Of a stretch of 64,000 nt of DNA, positions 11,217 through 23,459 are shown one piece after another (position 1 is the stretch's first letter; each line of letters begins with the position of its first letter). Source of the stretch: Cristatella mucedo. Taxonomy: Eukaryota; Bryozoa; Phylactolaemata; Cristatellidae. The stretch lies in NCBI GenBank assembly GCA_009760855.2, contig WPIO01000052.1, positions 785,501 through 849,500 on the forward strand, in the 5' to 3' direction. A program made the translations under genes and the position numbers. A model generated the notes under the pieces. It saw only the letters and a program-made list of their open reading frames with translations, ran no database searches and was not told the origin of the DNA.

Positions 11217-13639
11217 GATTCGAGAGAATCACGCCGAGACGCTCCTTGGGTAGGCGACAGATTCAAAGCACGCGCCAGCCGGTAGCTGCTCAGTCGAAAC
11301 TACCGTAAAGCGACTACTGCGTTCGTGATCGCGCCCAAGATCTCGGAAAGAAGGCCCATCGATCCGTCAGAGCTCACGCAGGCGCGAAAGCACGAGCGCT
11401 CGTGCGCACGCACAGCTGCCGCACAAGCGTGCGGCCATCTCCGAGGTTGGCTTCCTCCGTTGGCTGGCGGTGGAATCTCTGTTTCACTTGTCGATCGTCG
11501 CCTAGAATTCGCAGTTGGATACGCCGGCCGGCCGGCCGGCCGGCGCATAGCTTCGGCGTATCCGGCCGCCTACCCGATTCGTTGGGGCAGCGCCTCAGCT
11601 AGGAAGGAACATTCTCACAGATGCTACCCATTACCGGAATCGAATAGCAGCTAAGCCGGTGGCGGCAGCCAGCGCCTTCGAACGGGGTACCTTTGAAATG
11701 TAATAAGGGCATCTCGCTGGACCGCTGTTTATCGAGCCAAATGCCGCCAGCTCAGTCCGAGTTCCGAGCACTATTGAAGACACAGCGGCTGGCACAGCCA
11801 GGCGCTGCAGCGCTCCTGCCAAGGACGCCTCGGCGGTCGCCGAAAGAGCCAGCCTCCGGCAGCTGCTGCCAAAAATCCCGCAGCCAATCGGCGAGCTTCC
11901 TCTCGCTCGAAGCTCGCTAGCCGCCGGCCTCGCCGGCGATCGGGCACCGGCTGCCGGCGAGAAAAAGGCCTCTTCGCACGCGTCTGGTAAGTGCCGGCGG
12001 CTAGACTCGTCGACAGGCGCACGCGAGCGCCAGCGCACACAAGTTGGCCACTCGAAGCTTTCTTTGCGAGAACCTAGTGTTTCGTTTCAAGTCTACTGTG
12101 CGTCGAACTTTGTCCGCATCCGCTGCCCAGCGACAAGCGCAGACTCCACAGTATTACTTTGAGACCGAGATTTCACAAAGAAAGAGCCAGCAGAGCCGAC
12201 TGAGCTTTCGGCAAATTGAGGTCGACAAGTGCGACAACTCAAAGAGAAGTTCTTGCCATATCCCGTTCGCCGGATGACTGAACTATTGAGGCTACTTCGT
12301 ACGAGACTCGGGCATTACTAGCTAGGCGTTCGAAATCTGTCGCCGGTTGGCTTTCATTTCGCGGCGCTGCAATCGGGCGATAAATCTTCTCTGCGGGTGC
12401 ACACGCCGCGTAAAAGAAGGTTGTTGAATTACCCCTGCCGTAAAAGATGAGGATCGATTGGCCAAGTGTCTTAGCTTTACGATCCACGAAGTTTATAATT
12501 GCAGGCAGTGGGAGCAGCCAACTTCACTCTGCCGGCAGCGGGCGATTCTCTACAGTCACCAGCAGCCTGGAGAGGGACGGCAGCTAACGCTCGTCTGCAG
12601 CTATTGAAATGAAGCTGTTGAAAAATCAGCTGATCCGTACCGCTGACGTTACCTTGAGTTTACTACCCCCCCCCCCGTCTTCCCGGCTCGGCATAGAAAG
12701 GTTCGACCGATATGCTTTCGCCTTCGGCTTAACAAACAGCGGATCATTGTTGAGCTTCACTAGCAACGAGAAAGTCACGAAATAAGATGTCGCAGTTTGC
12801 CTGCAGCCTCTCGTCTCCACCACCGACATTGCAAAGCCTCCTCTAATTAGCTCGAGACTGAGCCAGTCAAGTAAATTAACTCTTTTCGTCACATCTCGAG
12901 CAGTATCGGGAATGAGACTTTATGCAGGAGATACGACAACTGAAAACTTCGAGGCAAACACCCAGTCTGCGTGCTGCTCGATTACTGTCGAGTAAATGAT
13001 TTAGGAAAGATTGTACGCATTTGCGAAATGTTTGCCTTGATGCCTGCTTACCTTCGAAGACTTCGGATTCATTAGTGCTCACTTTACTCCACGATAGAGG
13101 TCACCTCACTATGCTGGCAAAAAGCCAACGCTGCAGTTTGCTACAGGGTCTGTATGAGTGGAGGTCTCATTGGCCGACTGTCTCAGTGGGTCATCTCAAC
13201 TCTTAACTTGCTTCAACTCCGGCTGCCCTTCGAGATATATTTGCATTTCCTATTTAAAGCCCCGGCGCGGTCCAGTCCTACCATACTGCACCGAGGCTTC
13301 GCTGATAGAAGCGGCCCCTGCGAAAGTTATTTGTCACGGTCTTTTAACCCTGGACTGAGCACCGTAACCTTGCCCGCGGCGGCGTGCAATCGTACGGCAA
13401 GCGTCGCCGCGAAGCAGCTCTGCCCGCCGGTCGCTTTGCTCAGGCGAAAATCGTCCAGCGAAAGTCCGTCAAAGTCTGACTGCATGAAAAGTGTGAGGCC
13501 CAAGCTCTGCTTTTAGCATCACAATGGCTCGCGTCTACTACTTGGCGCCCCCTCAAATTTAACTGGTCGCTACGCACGAGGCGCGAGATTTGAGACTGGA
13601 GTGGGAGGCGCTGCCCAAATCGCCGGGAGAAATGATGAC

Positions 13640-13952
13640 GTGAGAAATGAGAAATCACGTGCTTATGCTGTCATAATGAGAAATATCATGTGCTTAAGCT
13701 GTCATAATGAGAAATCATGTGCTTATGCTATCATGTGCTGACACTGTGCATGCTGCCACTAACCACATTTGCATGCTGACCCCCTGTGCATGTCACCCCT
13801 AACCATATTATTCATTTTGCTTGTTTTTCAAGCATGATTTTACTTACCATTCAATTGCATTTCCCTTTGCAGCAAATGTAAAGCGCCTAGAAAGAGATTA
13901 AGTTCTCTGAGGGCGCTTTATCAAGTGCATTATTGAAGCTATTATTATTATG
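13640..13952 (+). mobile_element. LINE family 1 3' end
   Basis: A truncated 3' untranslated end. It begins with three imperfect copies of a 26-31 bp unit (13649-13734, GAGAAATCA-GTGCTTATGCT) and then carries the family's CACTAACCA and GTGCATG motifs. It ends in AAGCGCCTAGAAAGAGATT, GTTCTCTGAGGGCGCTTTAT and an ATT-rich tail. The short tandem array at its 5' end is not shared by the other copies. Confidence 0.8.
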
Positions 13953-14550
13953 ATTAGCCCTGCCACCTCCACACACAGCCCCCCCCCCCGATGCCAGCGA
14001 GAAGCGAATGCACGAGTAGCGACGAGCACGACCAGCTGCGACCGCTGTCGCAGCTGGTCGCGATAATCTGAGGTACTGGGCGAGCGAGCATGGAATGACA
14101 GTTTTCGGTGAAAGTAGAAGGAGAAGGAGAAGAAAAAGAAGGAGAAGAAGACCAGGGGTGCATTGCACTAAGCGCTAACCTCGAACACGCAAGATGCGCT
14201 GAGAGGAGTCGGCCTGCAAACGCTTGCTAGCTGCAGTTACTCGTGAGCTGGCCGTCCCCGGAGGCCGTCCCCCGCCTACAGCACGGCAAAACTAAGAAAG
14301 AGCTCGCCGCTGGCTGCCGCGACGCCTGCCGTCGCCGAACGAGCGAGCCGCAACACGTCGATGCCTTGCCAGCGAGCGGACAGTGCCATTCGCAGCAATA
14401 AAGCAATAAACCACCAAGCAATAAACGGCTGCTAACTGGAATCGAACCCTCCTCGCCGACGAGCTGGGGCGAAATAAGCAACACTCCAGAGGGCACGCGA
14501 AATCTTCCTCGGCTAGCCGCTCGTCGAGCGAGCTGTTCCCGTGCACTTAC

Positions 14551-15021
14551 CGCACACGGGTCTGGCGTTAAGCACCGAGCTCTTGGCTATTGGCTTGCCG
14601 TCGTCGGTGTTCACGCACCAGCAGTACCTAGTCCCTGCGTGGCACTGCACCTCCTGGTACGAGCCGTCGGCCTTGCACTCGGGAACCACCTGAGTCTTGC
14701 TGGGCGGCGAGCTCCCGGCTGCGGCGGACGACGCCGACGCTGCCGGCTTGCGGCGGGCTGCGGCGGCGGCTTCCTGCATCTGACGCAGCAGCCGCTCCCG
14801 TTCGGCCAGACACGGCGAGCTGGCGAGCGCGTCTGACTTGTCCCCTGCAGCGAGACGCCGCGTGCCGCTGCCGCCGCCGTTTCGTGAGGCGCCGCCGCCG
14901 CCGCGTGAGGCGCCGCCGCCGCCGCCGCGTGAGGCGCCGCCGGCCCGAGCGAGCTCGTCTTGCCGCCGCGGGAAGGCCACCGTCTTCGCTGGCGGCGCCT
15001 TGGTGCTTACATCGTCGGCAG
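14551..15021 (-). CDS. SMOC exon: first thyroglobulin type-1 domain
   Basis: This exon carries a complete thyroglobulin type-1 domain with six cysteines: C in SPCLAERE, then VPECKADGSY, VQCH, YCWCV and PVC. The spacing DGKPI..SSV.N..PVC resembles the first Ty domain of vertebrate SMOCs, so I call it Ty1. Thyroglobulin domains are cysteine-rich folds of secreted proteins; in SMOC/magu the whole protein modulates BMP signalling in the matrix. The N-terminal part is a low-complexity Gly-Ser-Arg segment encoded by GCC-type repeats, and the loop between the first two cysteines is unusually long and Ala/Ser-rich. The acceptor is ...ctattgcag (exon starts in phase 1) and the donor is G|GTAAGTGC after PVC (phase 1). 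Phases match the Kazal exon before it and the EC exon after it. Identification of the domain is firm; the exact SMOC orthology is inferred from the whole set of exons. Confidence 0.92.
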
Positions 15022-15396
15022 CTGCAATAGTCAGGCGCAATTCGCGACTTGGGCGACTGGGAGAAAAGGCAAGAAAACGCTGCCAAAATAATAAAATACT
15101 GCGCTCATGTGAAGAAATGAGCGCAGCGTCAAGGGGAAGGAAAGTGATCGGGCAGGTGAAGGGGCACCTGGCAGCACCTTTAATGTCTGCCCGCATCGCA
15201 GGCGAAGCGTCTCCAAAAAACAATGCTCGCAGCATTCGAAAATGTGCAATCCGAATGCCGCCATCTCTTTAAAGGTCTGCATAATTAGTCCGGTTCGAGC
15301 AGAAAGCTTACTGGGGAAATTAAGAAAGAAGCCGGGAAGCCGCTCTCTGGATCTGTCTCACTCTCTCGTCTCTCGGTCTCTACTGGCAGTTTGCAT

Positions 15397-15399
<3 letters not shown>

Positions 15400-15465
<66 letters not shown>
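15400..15465. repeat. (CT)n microsatellite
   Basis: About 33 CT units. Confidence 0.95.
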
Positions 15466-15470
<5 letters not shown>

Positions 15471-15763
15471 GTCGGTGCGAAATGCACCCATGCACAAGTG
15501 ACCGCATTGCAATATCGGTGAGAGTGGCTGAGCAGCTGCGACCCCGCTCTGGATGTATACGGAAAACCACTGACAGAGCGACCTTCTGTAAGCGACGGAT
15601 AATTCTTGCCCCGCCCTCTCCTAATCGCCGACTGTCATCTGGAAAAAGCCCGAAAGCAGCTCGGAGGGTAGGGGCCTCGACATATTCCAATCGAGCTCTG
15701 CGGCGGACACAGCCAGCGAGTGCCCCACATATCTGGTACAAAGTTAGCTCAACTTATGAGCAA

Positions 15764-15845
15764 AAATAATAATAATAGTAGTAATAATGCACTTGATAAA
15801 GCCCCTCGGAGAACTCAATCTCTTTCTAGACGCTTTACATTTAAA
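15764..15845 (-). mobile_element. LINE family 1 3' tail
   Basis: Minus-strand tail with GCGTCTAGAAAGAGATT, GTTCTCCGAGGGGC and an (ATT)n end. It faces a plus-strand tail at 15944-16000. Confidence 0.7.
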
Positions 15846-15943
15846 AAGAAACTTGTATTCCCATATTCGGTGCCTACCGACGGGATATCGATTCTTCCAC
15901 CACACAGCCCTCCCCCACCATAGGATACCAGTGGATAGAAAAA

Positions 15944-16000
15944 AACAAAGTTCTCTGAGGGTGTTTTACAAATGCGTTATCATTGTTGTTATTATTATAT
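15944..16000 (+). mobile_element. LINE family 1 3' tail
   Basis: Short tail: GTTCTCTGAGGGTGTTTTAC followed by ATT-rich sequence. It lies tail to tail with the copy at 15764-15845. Confidence 0.6.
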
Positions 16001-16099
16001 ATGAAGCCAGCTTAAGACCATTAATTGGGAACGTCTTCCGGCGAGCCTGAATGCGTAGTACCGGTAGCCTGTGTGCGGTAAAATAAAATTTAAGACGTT

Positions 16100-16258
16100 G
16101 ATTTAACAGCCTCATTTTGTATAGCGGCATAAGGGCCATGGCGGCTATCGTCACCTCTTGCAGTGAACAATAAAGGATCGGCCACAGCTGCAAGGCTCAG
16201 GGCTCGAACTCACGACCTGGGTCGTGAAGAGCGAGCAACAGTCCCCCTGCGCTAAGTA
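16100..16258 (-). mobile_element. tRNA-derived SINE (family A)
   Basis: Box-B-like GAGTTCGAGCC on the minus strand, a GATCCTTTATTG block and a terminal AATGAGGCTGTTAAATC. Diverged from the copies at 32.9 and 62.0 kb but with the same order of blocks. Confidence 0.75.
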
Positions 16259-16753
16259 CCAGGTCCGCTTTCCAGTGCGAGAGAGATTCTCGGAAAAATC
16301 CCCATTGACTCGGTGAGCGTGAATGGGAGGTGTTGGAACTTCCGGAGCCAAGATTGGCGCTAAAATAGTAACGGCGCCGATAATAAAGGTGACCCTGGAT
16401 GGGTTGTTGAACAAACGCTTCTTTCGTACCCGACGTGGCCTTGTAGGCTTTCGTTGAAGTCCAACCTTTAATCGGTCTCGATCGGCGAGCGCGCGCGAGA
16501 GAGAGAGGAAATGGGACGGACAGGATGCGGTTATGCGTTTTTCTTTCGTAGCTGCCCGAGCGGAAGTGCCTTCTCCGCACGCTCCCTGTCCGGGCGCTCT
16601 GGTAGGACGTTGCAAGAGCCGCCGAAGTAATCGGCGACAGTTGGGCACCGGCCGAGCTCGAGACGGTAGTAGGACAAAGGCTGTCGCAGAAAGAAAGTTT
16701 CGCTTTCCATCGCGAGGAAGAAAGTCGTTGAGGAAAAGAGTCGCCGAAACATT

Positions 16754-16835
16754 CAGGAATTAGATAAAAATGTATAAACTTTCAGGAATTCGATAAAAAT
16801 GTATTAACATTCAAGAATTAGATATAAATGTATCT
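16754..16835. repeat. 29-bp tandem repeat, three copies
   Basis: Units start at 16754, 16783 and 16812 (CAGGAATTAGATAAAAATGT type). The last is truncated and more diverged. Confidence 0.85.
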
Positions 16836-16945
16836 TCCTGTCGACGTTCGCTTGGGCAAAATGCAAAGCATGGCTGCGTTGCATAGCAAAAAGCGGCAGT
16901 TGGAAGTGAAACTGCGCCTACACAATTATGCCACTTGCAATTGCT

Positions 16946-17540
16946 CACACAATAACAATAATAATAATAACACACTTGATAAAGCGCCCTCGGATAATTC
17001 AATTTCTTTCTAGGCGCTTTGATTTGCTACAAAGGGAAACGCGATTGAATGGCGAGTAATATCATGCTTGATAAAAAACATGAATAACATGGTTAGGGGT
17101 GACATGCACAGGGTCAGCGTGCAAGTGTGGTTAGTGGCCGACAGTATGCACAGTGTCAGCACGCATAAGCACATGAAGGACGAATCAAAGAGACCCAGTA
17201 AATGCTATCCTAAATAGGTGTTTTTAAGTTCTTTTTAAATGTGGTAAAGTCAGGAGATGCTGTGACGCAAGTCGGGAGGGAGTTCCAGGCTTGGGGAGCA
17301 TTCAAACTAAATGCACGGTCTCCAAAGGATTTGAGGTTTGTACGAAGCATTGGTAAACTGTTGGATTCCGAAAAACGGGTGGTACAATGCTTGGCCTGGT
17401 GGGGCAGTAGATCTGATAGATAGGCTGGAGCCAAAGATGAAGTGACCTAAAAGTGAGTGACATAGCCAGCGTGCGGTCCATCTGCGGTTGACGCAACTAA
17501 GATACGCAGCTTCCAACTATAGCAAGGTGTGGCATGCCGG
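16946..17540 (-). mobile_element. LINE family 1, 5'-truncated, C-terminal RT ORF remnant
   Basis: The minus strand encodes the C-terminal end of a CR1/L2-type reverse transcriptase polyprotein at 17434-17210: AYLSDLLPHQ, TNLKSFGDRAFSL, NSLPT and FKKNLKT. This is followed by the family's 3' untranslated region and an (ATT)n tail near 16950. Upstream (above 17434) the homology continues in shifted frames, so the copy is dead. The motif order GDRAF, AP.-W.SLP, FKK-LKT is typical for this clade. Confidence 0.85.
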
Positions 17541-18837
17541 GTCGTGTTAATGAGGTTCAATTTTTAAAGTACTGTGTTCATAGACATTGCTTGCAGTGCT
17601 GCAAGTGCATTCCAAAGTGCGAGTCTCAATGAAATTCGTCGCGGAATGGCCTTTTCTGGCACTACTTTTTGCTCTGAGCGGCCTTCACCTACTTCCCCCC
17701 TCCGTTGGGTGTCCGGCCTCAATTCGGCGTCCCGCTGATGTCATTCGCCGAAGGGTTTTTCGCGACCGCTTATCCGAAGCGTCGACAGTATTAAATGGCG
17801 CCGAAGGTTTACGAAACGGGTGGCAAAAGCGTGTAATAGCCGCACCCGCCCGCGATGGTTCGCTCCTCGATAAGAGCACAGCGACAGCAAACGAGGGCTG
17901 CCTGCCTTGCGACAGCTGCGACGTCCAGCTTCGAGTGGAATTTCGAGCCAACCAGCCAACCGAGACAGGCACCAGGTGCAACTTTCCCTATAACCACCGG
18001 AAGCAGAGCTTCGCGGCGAGTAGATTACGCAGCTTTCGCCAAGGATATTAGGCATTAGCCAATGGCAAGCGGATAGGTGGCGTGAACCGAATTTCTAGCA
18101 ACTGGAGTGCTGAGGCATGAGCGCATACAGACGACGGAAATGGCCGCTAACTTTCGCAACATTACAGTGCTAAGCAGCGGTCTAGGTGAATGTCGGAGAG
18201 AGAAGCATTCAGCTGGCACGTGGTTCGTTCGAGAGGTGCGGCTGTCTCCTGGGGAACCGGCGCCGGATGCCGTACCTCGAGAGCCAAACCGGCGCCGTAT
18301 CGCGCCGAAACAAGTCCGAAGTCTGAGCCGTCGGGCGCCGAACGAGGAATGAACCACTTCCGACCCCGGATTGCGAGCGGGTACTGAGGCACCGACGCAC
18401 GCCTATGGGCTCTTGAGCGCATTCGTCTGTGAGGGCGGAGTTGCCCGTGGCTAGCCGCGTACGCCAAGTTCCGGCTCGACAGGCGACACGTTTTTTGTCG
18501 AAAGTCAGAGCGAGCGATACGCAATCCGGCAGCCGAACTGTGAGCAGCAATCGCGACGAGGAGACGAGGCGAATACAGAGGGCTGAGCTCTCTATAATAC
18601 AGCAGCTGAGCTCTCGAGCGCGCTCGCTGAGCCTCGCACGAGCAGAATGTGAACAAGAACACGCCATCCTCCTCGCATCCCAACAATCGCGTGTGCCGCG
18701 CTCGAATCCCGGCACATGCGTCCCGGCGCTCGAATCTCAGCGCTCCCGCATCCTGACAGCTGCTTGCAGGTGGGGGCAATATTAGCAAGCCGACGGGGTC
18801 GCGCCTACCATCTAGCGAGATTCAGACAGGTGTGGCT

Positions 18838-19130
<293 letters not shown>

Positions 19131-20244
19131 TTCTATCTCACTCTCTTTCGTCCTCCCCCTCTCTCATCTCTCAGTTCTCCCCTCTTCCCTTCTTTATTCT
19201 TCTATGTCTCATGCTCATTCAACGGTGTACGGCACGCGGCACATAAATCTCCAAAGACTCACTCGCGCGTCGCTAAGGCGGTTGTAGCGCGGTTCGGCAT
19301 TCTGAAGCGGCCCGCGAGATCGCGCAGTCGCGAGAGCAATCCCGATAGCCGATGCCGATGTAGGCGCAGCAATGCAGGCGACTGCTGCAGCGCCCCGAAG
19401 CCGCGAACCAACCGGTCATCTTCGGCAGCCCCTACGCGAAGCGGCTCGAGGCCTCGCTAGACAGCGCCACCCAGCTTACCGACGCTCTCTGCTGCGATCG
19501 CGTCTCCTACGATAATCAGCATCAGGACGACAGCGCGTCGCCGATACATGCTGGCTCCGGTCCTTCTCTTGGCGCTTAGTCCTATCACGAGTCTAGCCGC
19601 CCGCGAGTCGGGCTCGCCCGGCTGCTCAAGCGTGGCGGCCGGGATGCATCGGAAGGCCGCTGCGGCGGCAGCGATCAATTTCCAGGCGACGACCGGGCGG
19701 CAGTGTAGCGGTCGCTGAAGGTCGGCGGCAGCAGCGTCAGTGGCGGCGGCGGCTGGCGTGTTTCGCCGGCAGCCTCGCACTCTCGGCTAGCCCAATGGAA
19801 TGCTTTATCCTCGAGCCGGCAGGGTCTGTGACTCGGCGACCCCACGATCCCTCGTAAGGCCGCCCGCCCACCCCCAGCAGCGACCTCCCTCTTGGTGGTT
19901 TGCTGCCTGCCTTCACGGCCGGCCTCGAGGGCGTAGTGGAGAGGACTCCGAGCGGTGAGCGGCCGCCGGCTGCATGCTCGCCTGGGGTGGCAGCAGGGGC
20001 TGATAACTTCGCGGCAAGTTGTAGGGAAGTTAAGCATACAAACGCTGCCGTCGCGTGCTGCTGATACGAGCGCGTGCGCCTGCTGCCCCGCCCTCAGCCG
20101 TAGTGAAAATGGAACTATTGGCTCGGCGCCTCTCCACGAAAGCAGCGAGTCCTGACGGGGGAGTGGCGGGGGGGGGGGGCTTGCGTGACTGGTTGCTGCG
20201 ACGACTGCCAGGACAGGAGTGTTCGCCGGCTGCCGATAAATAGC

Positions 20245-20405
20245 GAGCTGGTTTGGTCCTCTGGTTAAGGTGCTCGCCCCGTTTAAGGTCTGGCCGAGGT
20301 CGTGGGCTCGAGCCGTCGTCGTACGTGAAGCCTCAGAATGGAGATTCAGTTCTCTTAGGGCGCCATACAAATGAATCGTATTACTATTATTATTATTATT
20401 ATTAT
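20245..20405 (+). mobile_element. tRNA-derived SINE (family B)
   Basis: The tRNA-like head contains CTCTGGTTAAGGTGCTCGCC and a box-B-like GTGGGCTCGAGCC. The 3' half reads GGAGATTCAGTTCTCTTAGG, GCGCCATACAAATGAATCG and ends in (ATT)n. The 3' half resembles the tail of the LINE at 39.2-39.7 kb, which suggests that LINE family as the mobilising partner. Confidence 0.8.
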
Positions 20406-20599
20406 AAACGGCTGGCTCGGTTGGAAGGCAACGAGCGACGACCCATAGACGGGTCCGCGTACGTTGTAACTGAGGGGGGAGTGGATCGTCAGACCTGACT
20501 GAAAATTAGGCTAAGAGGAACCGGCTGCTCCTACCAGGGAGGGGAAAGGCGCCAGGAAAGGTGCAAAGGAGGCACGGTGCAACGGAGGCAAGGGGGTGG

Positions 20600-20700
20600 T
20601 GCCCAGGGAAGATGCCCGGGTAGGGAATGGATGCCCGACAGCCACTGACCGCGTTTTGCTCGGGATTTGCCCGGGATTTGCCCGGATGCCACACCGAGCC
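20600..20700. repeat. Short GC-rich direct repeats
   Basis: Repeated GGGATTTGCCC and neighbouring GGAGGCA units, two to three copies each. No gene. Confidence 0.5.
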
Positions 20701-21216
20701 TGAACCGAGCCTGAAGCCTGCAGAGCTCCATAGCGAAGCAGTCGCCCACCCGCTCGACCGAGTGGGTTTACAGCCTCAGTGCGTCGAAGACCGCTAACCT
20801 GGAATAATACATTCGATGTAGCATCCTGAGAGAAATCAATCTCTTTCGATGCAATTTGAATTTTTTGCAAGGAAGTACGATCCCATGCATGGAGGCGGTT
20901 TCAGAATGGGTGGCAAGTTCTTCTCCACTGCGAGCGAGAAAGATGAAGGCGCCTTCTAGTATGTACGTCTCTAGCACACACGCGACCAAGGGCGTTGGAG
21001 CCGAGCTCGACATGCCCGCAGATAGCACCGCGGCTAAACCTTCGCCAAACTCTTTTCAAAATTCAACTGTCCGTCACCCTTGAGCTATCGCTTTATTGCG
21101 AAATGAGCGACAAAAATGGCGCGTCTTGTTCCTGTGATTTGAGCAGGCCATCTTGGCGAGTGGAAGCGTTCGTCAGATTTTCGCCCTCCTCGAAGCGAAA
21201 TCGACCGTGGAGACAC

Positions 21217-21240
21217 AGCAGCAGCAGCAGCAGCAGCAGC
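21217..21240. repeat. (CAG)n microsatellite
   Basis: Eight CAG units. A separate 18-bp repeat (ATTCGCCTGCGCCTGCAC) with nearly three copies lies at 21348-21395. Confidence 0.9.
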
Positions 21241-21749
21241 GCCGGTTGACAGCTCTGCCCCCTTGGACGCTCGCTGTCTTCGCTCCGGGGACTCCGGGAC
21301 TCCAGGAGGGCGATAGCAAGGAGCTCACGGCGCTCGAGACGTCCAGGCATTCGCCTGTGCCTGCACATTCGCCTGCGCCTGCACATTCGCCTGCAGGGTA
21401 TTTGCAACAGCGGCGGCCGCTTGCAGCCTCTCCGAGAAAATGGTGCCGACACTCATATTTCAGTCGTCGCTAGATAGTAATGGAACAAGTCAATGTTTGA
21501 ATTCCTTGTCAGCAGATCGAAGTCCTGGCCGCGTCACAGCCGCCTCGTGGATTTATTTACGGCGGCTGTAGATAAATGCGGCTCTAATCTGATCATGCGA
21601 CTCATCTGCCTACATTGCACCAACATTGCTGTTGAGTCACGTAATGTACGCTCCCTCCAATCATTGATAAGAGTTTTTTCTGACTGTCATTAGTGCGGTA
21701 CGTCCGATAGAGGAAGAGACGTTATTATTATTATTAAGAGACGGACAAA

Positions 21750-21870
21750 GAGACACAGAGAGAGAGAGAGACAGAGACAGACGGAGACGGGCAGACAGAG
21801 AGACCGACAGAGAGAGACAGAGACAGGGAAAGGCAGAGAAAGACAGAGACAGACAGACAGACAAACAGAC

Positions 21871-21955
<85 letters not shown>

Positions 21956-22011
21956 AAGAGACAGAGATAGAGACAGACAGAGAGTAAGAAAGATGTGACC
22001 AGAACTACGAG

Positions 22012-22047
<36 letters not shown>
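21750..22047. repeat. (GA)n / (GACA)n block
   Basis: Mixed GA and GACA units, purines on the plus strand, preceded by a short (TTA)n at 21721-21736. Confidence 0.95.
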
Positions 22048-22051
<4 letters not shown>

Positions 22052-23459
22052 CTTAGCTGACGCACCTGTGTCTCCTGCGACTGACGGGGTGGCTAGGACC
22101 AGTCAGCTAGCTAAGTTCGCGAATGCAGTCTCCTTTCGCGAGTTTCGAGAACGAATACGTCATGACGATGATCAAATATGCCGCCGTAGCAAACTGAGCT
22201 CAGCTAACTCGCACGCCAATGGCATACTAGCTAGTCATCTAAGCATGACTCAAGTCTACCGACAAGCCGCTCGGGCTGGAAGCATCGGCCCCTACCGAAA
22301 CCTTGCCAGAAGGAGCGTGCTGCTCGACTCTTCCGGCTAGCTGTTCAAGATTTTAAAATAAAATCGGTTTCTCGCCTCAATTTGCAGAAGAAGAGGCACT
22401 ACGCCGACGGTATAGCCTGGTGACCGGACATGGACGTAGCAACCTCCAGGTTTCCTACACCGTGTGCTTCGCGTGTATTGCAGACATAAGTAGAAACGAA
22501 TGCCGATAGAAAGCGAAAGTTCAACCGCCAACAGGATTCTAACCACAGACCTCTTGGGACAGAGCTGGTCACCCTAACTGTTTCGGCAGTGAGTATCCTT
22601 GGCTACATGACAACGGTATCTGGCGAGACATTTCAATGTATAGAGAGTTGGGTTCAAATACTGCACACTAGTTTCACTATTCAAGATAGTATCGACGATT
22701 ATCAGAAAACCAACGACAGTGTGTATGCAGCACTTCATGATTTCTAAAGCTTGAAAGCAAAATGACTGTTAACAAGTACTATACTGTCCGTTTTTTAGCA
22801 CTATGAGAACTTGATCGCTATCCAGGCGCATTAGAACTCACTGCAAGAGTATCAATAGCTTGCCACGGCATGCACGGCAGTTGAGGTATGCAGCAACCGA
22901 GGTGAACGAGAGTTCAGCAGGCAATTAACGGCTGGCGATACTATTAACAGGAGAGGCCCACGCTTGTGTGTGCTCACGCACTCTGACTGACAGCTCTTAG
23001 GTGGAACTTGGTCTCAGTCGTGAGTTCAGCGGACCTGCAGGCACGGATTACAATCATGCATTCATACAAGCTCCATCCATTCCACGTCCATTGCAAGTAC
23101 TACCCGAGTACGCGATACAAAACTGTAGGGAGCACGAGGCGGGACAACGAGCAGCACCATCTGTAGCCGCCCTGTATCGGGTGCAGCGTGAAGAAGCTCA
23201 CAGGAAAGCGTGGCTTCGAGCTAGCGAGCTTTTAAAGCAGGAAGAAGGCTACTCGGATTGGGTTCATTACGATTGAATGAACTAAGAGGCTGCGGGGCCA
23301 CGGCCACGGACAAAACACCGATGCATCGAAGCCGCGAAGCTGCAGAAACAGCCTACGAACTGCTCAGCTTGGTGCAACAAGAGGTATTGCCTCGGCGGAT
23401 GGGCTCAGACGTTGGCGACGGCACACATCTTCTCAGAGGCCAGCGGCTAAGTTGGTAGA

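Noticed and set aside
12626-12892. Minus-strand stretch with GC, then F seven residues later, and a donor-like AAG|GTAACG, resembling the SMOC-specific region before the EC domain
   Set aside because: The similarity is limited to a few residues. The donor is in phase 0, which does not fit the phase-1 acceptor of the EC exon, no phase-1 acceptor looks good, and the frame includes a poly-G run. Too weak to annotate.
14400-14500. GGTTCGATTCC on the minus strand as a tRNA T-arm
   Set aside because: The flanking bases do not pair as a T stem and no A box or anticodon arm is found at the right distance.
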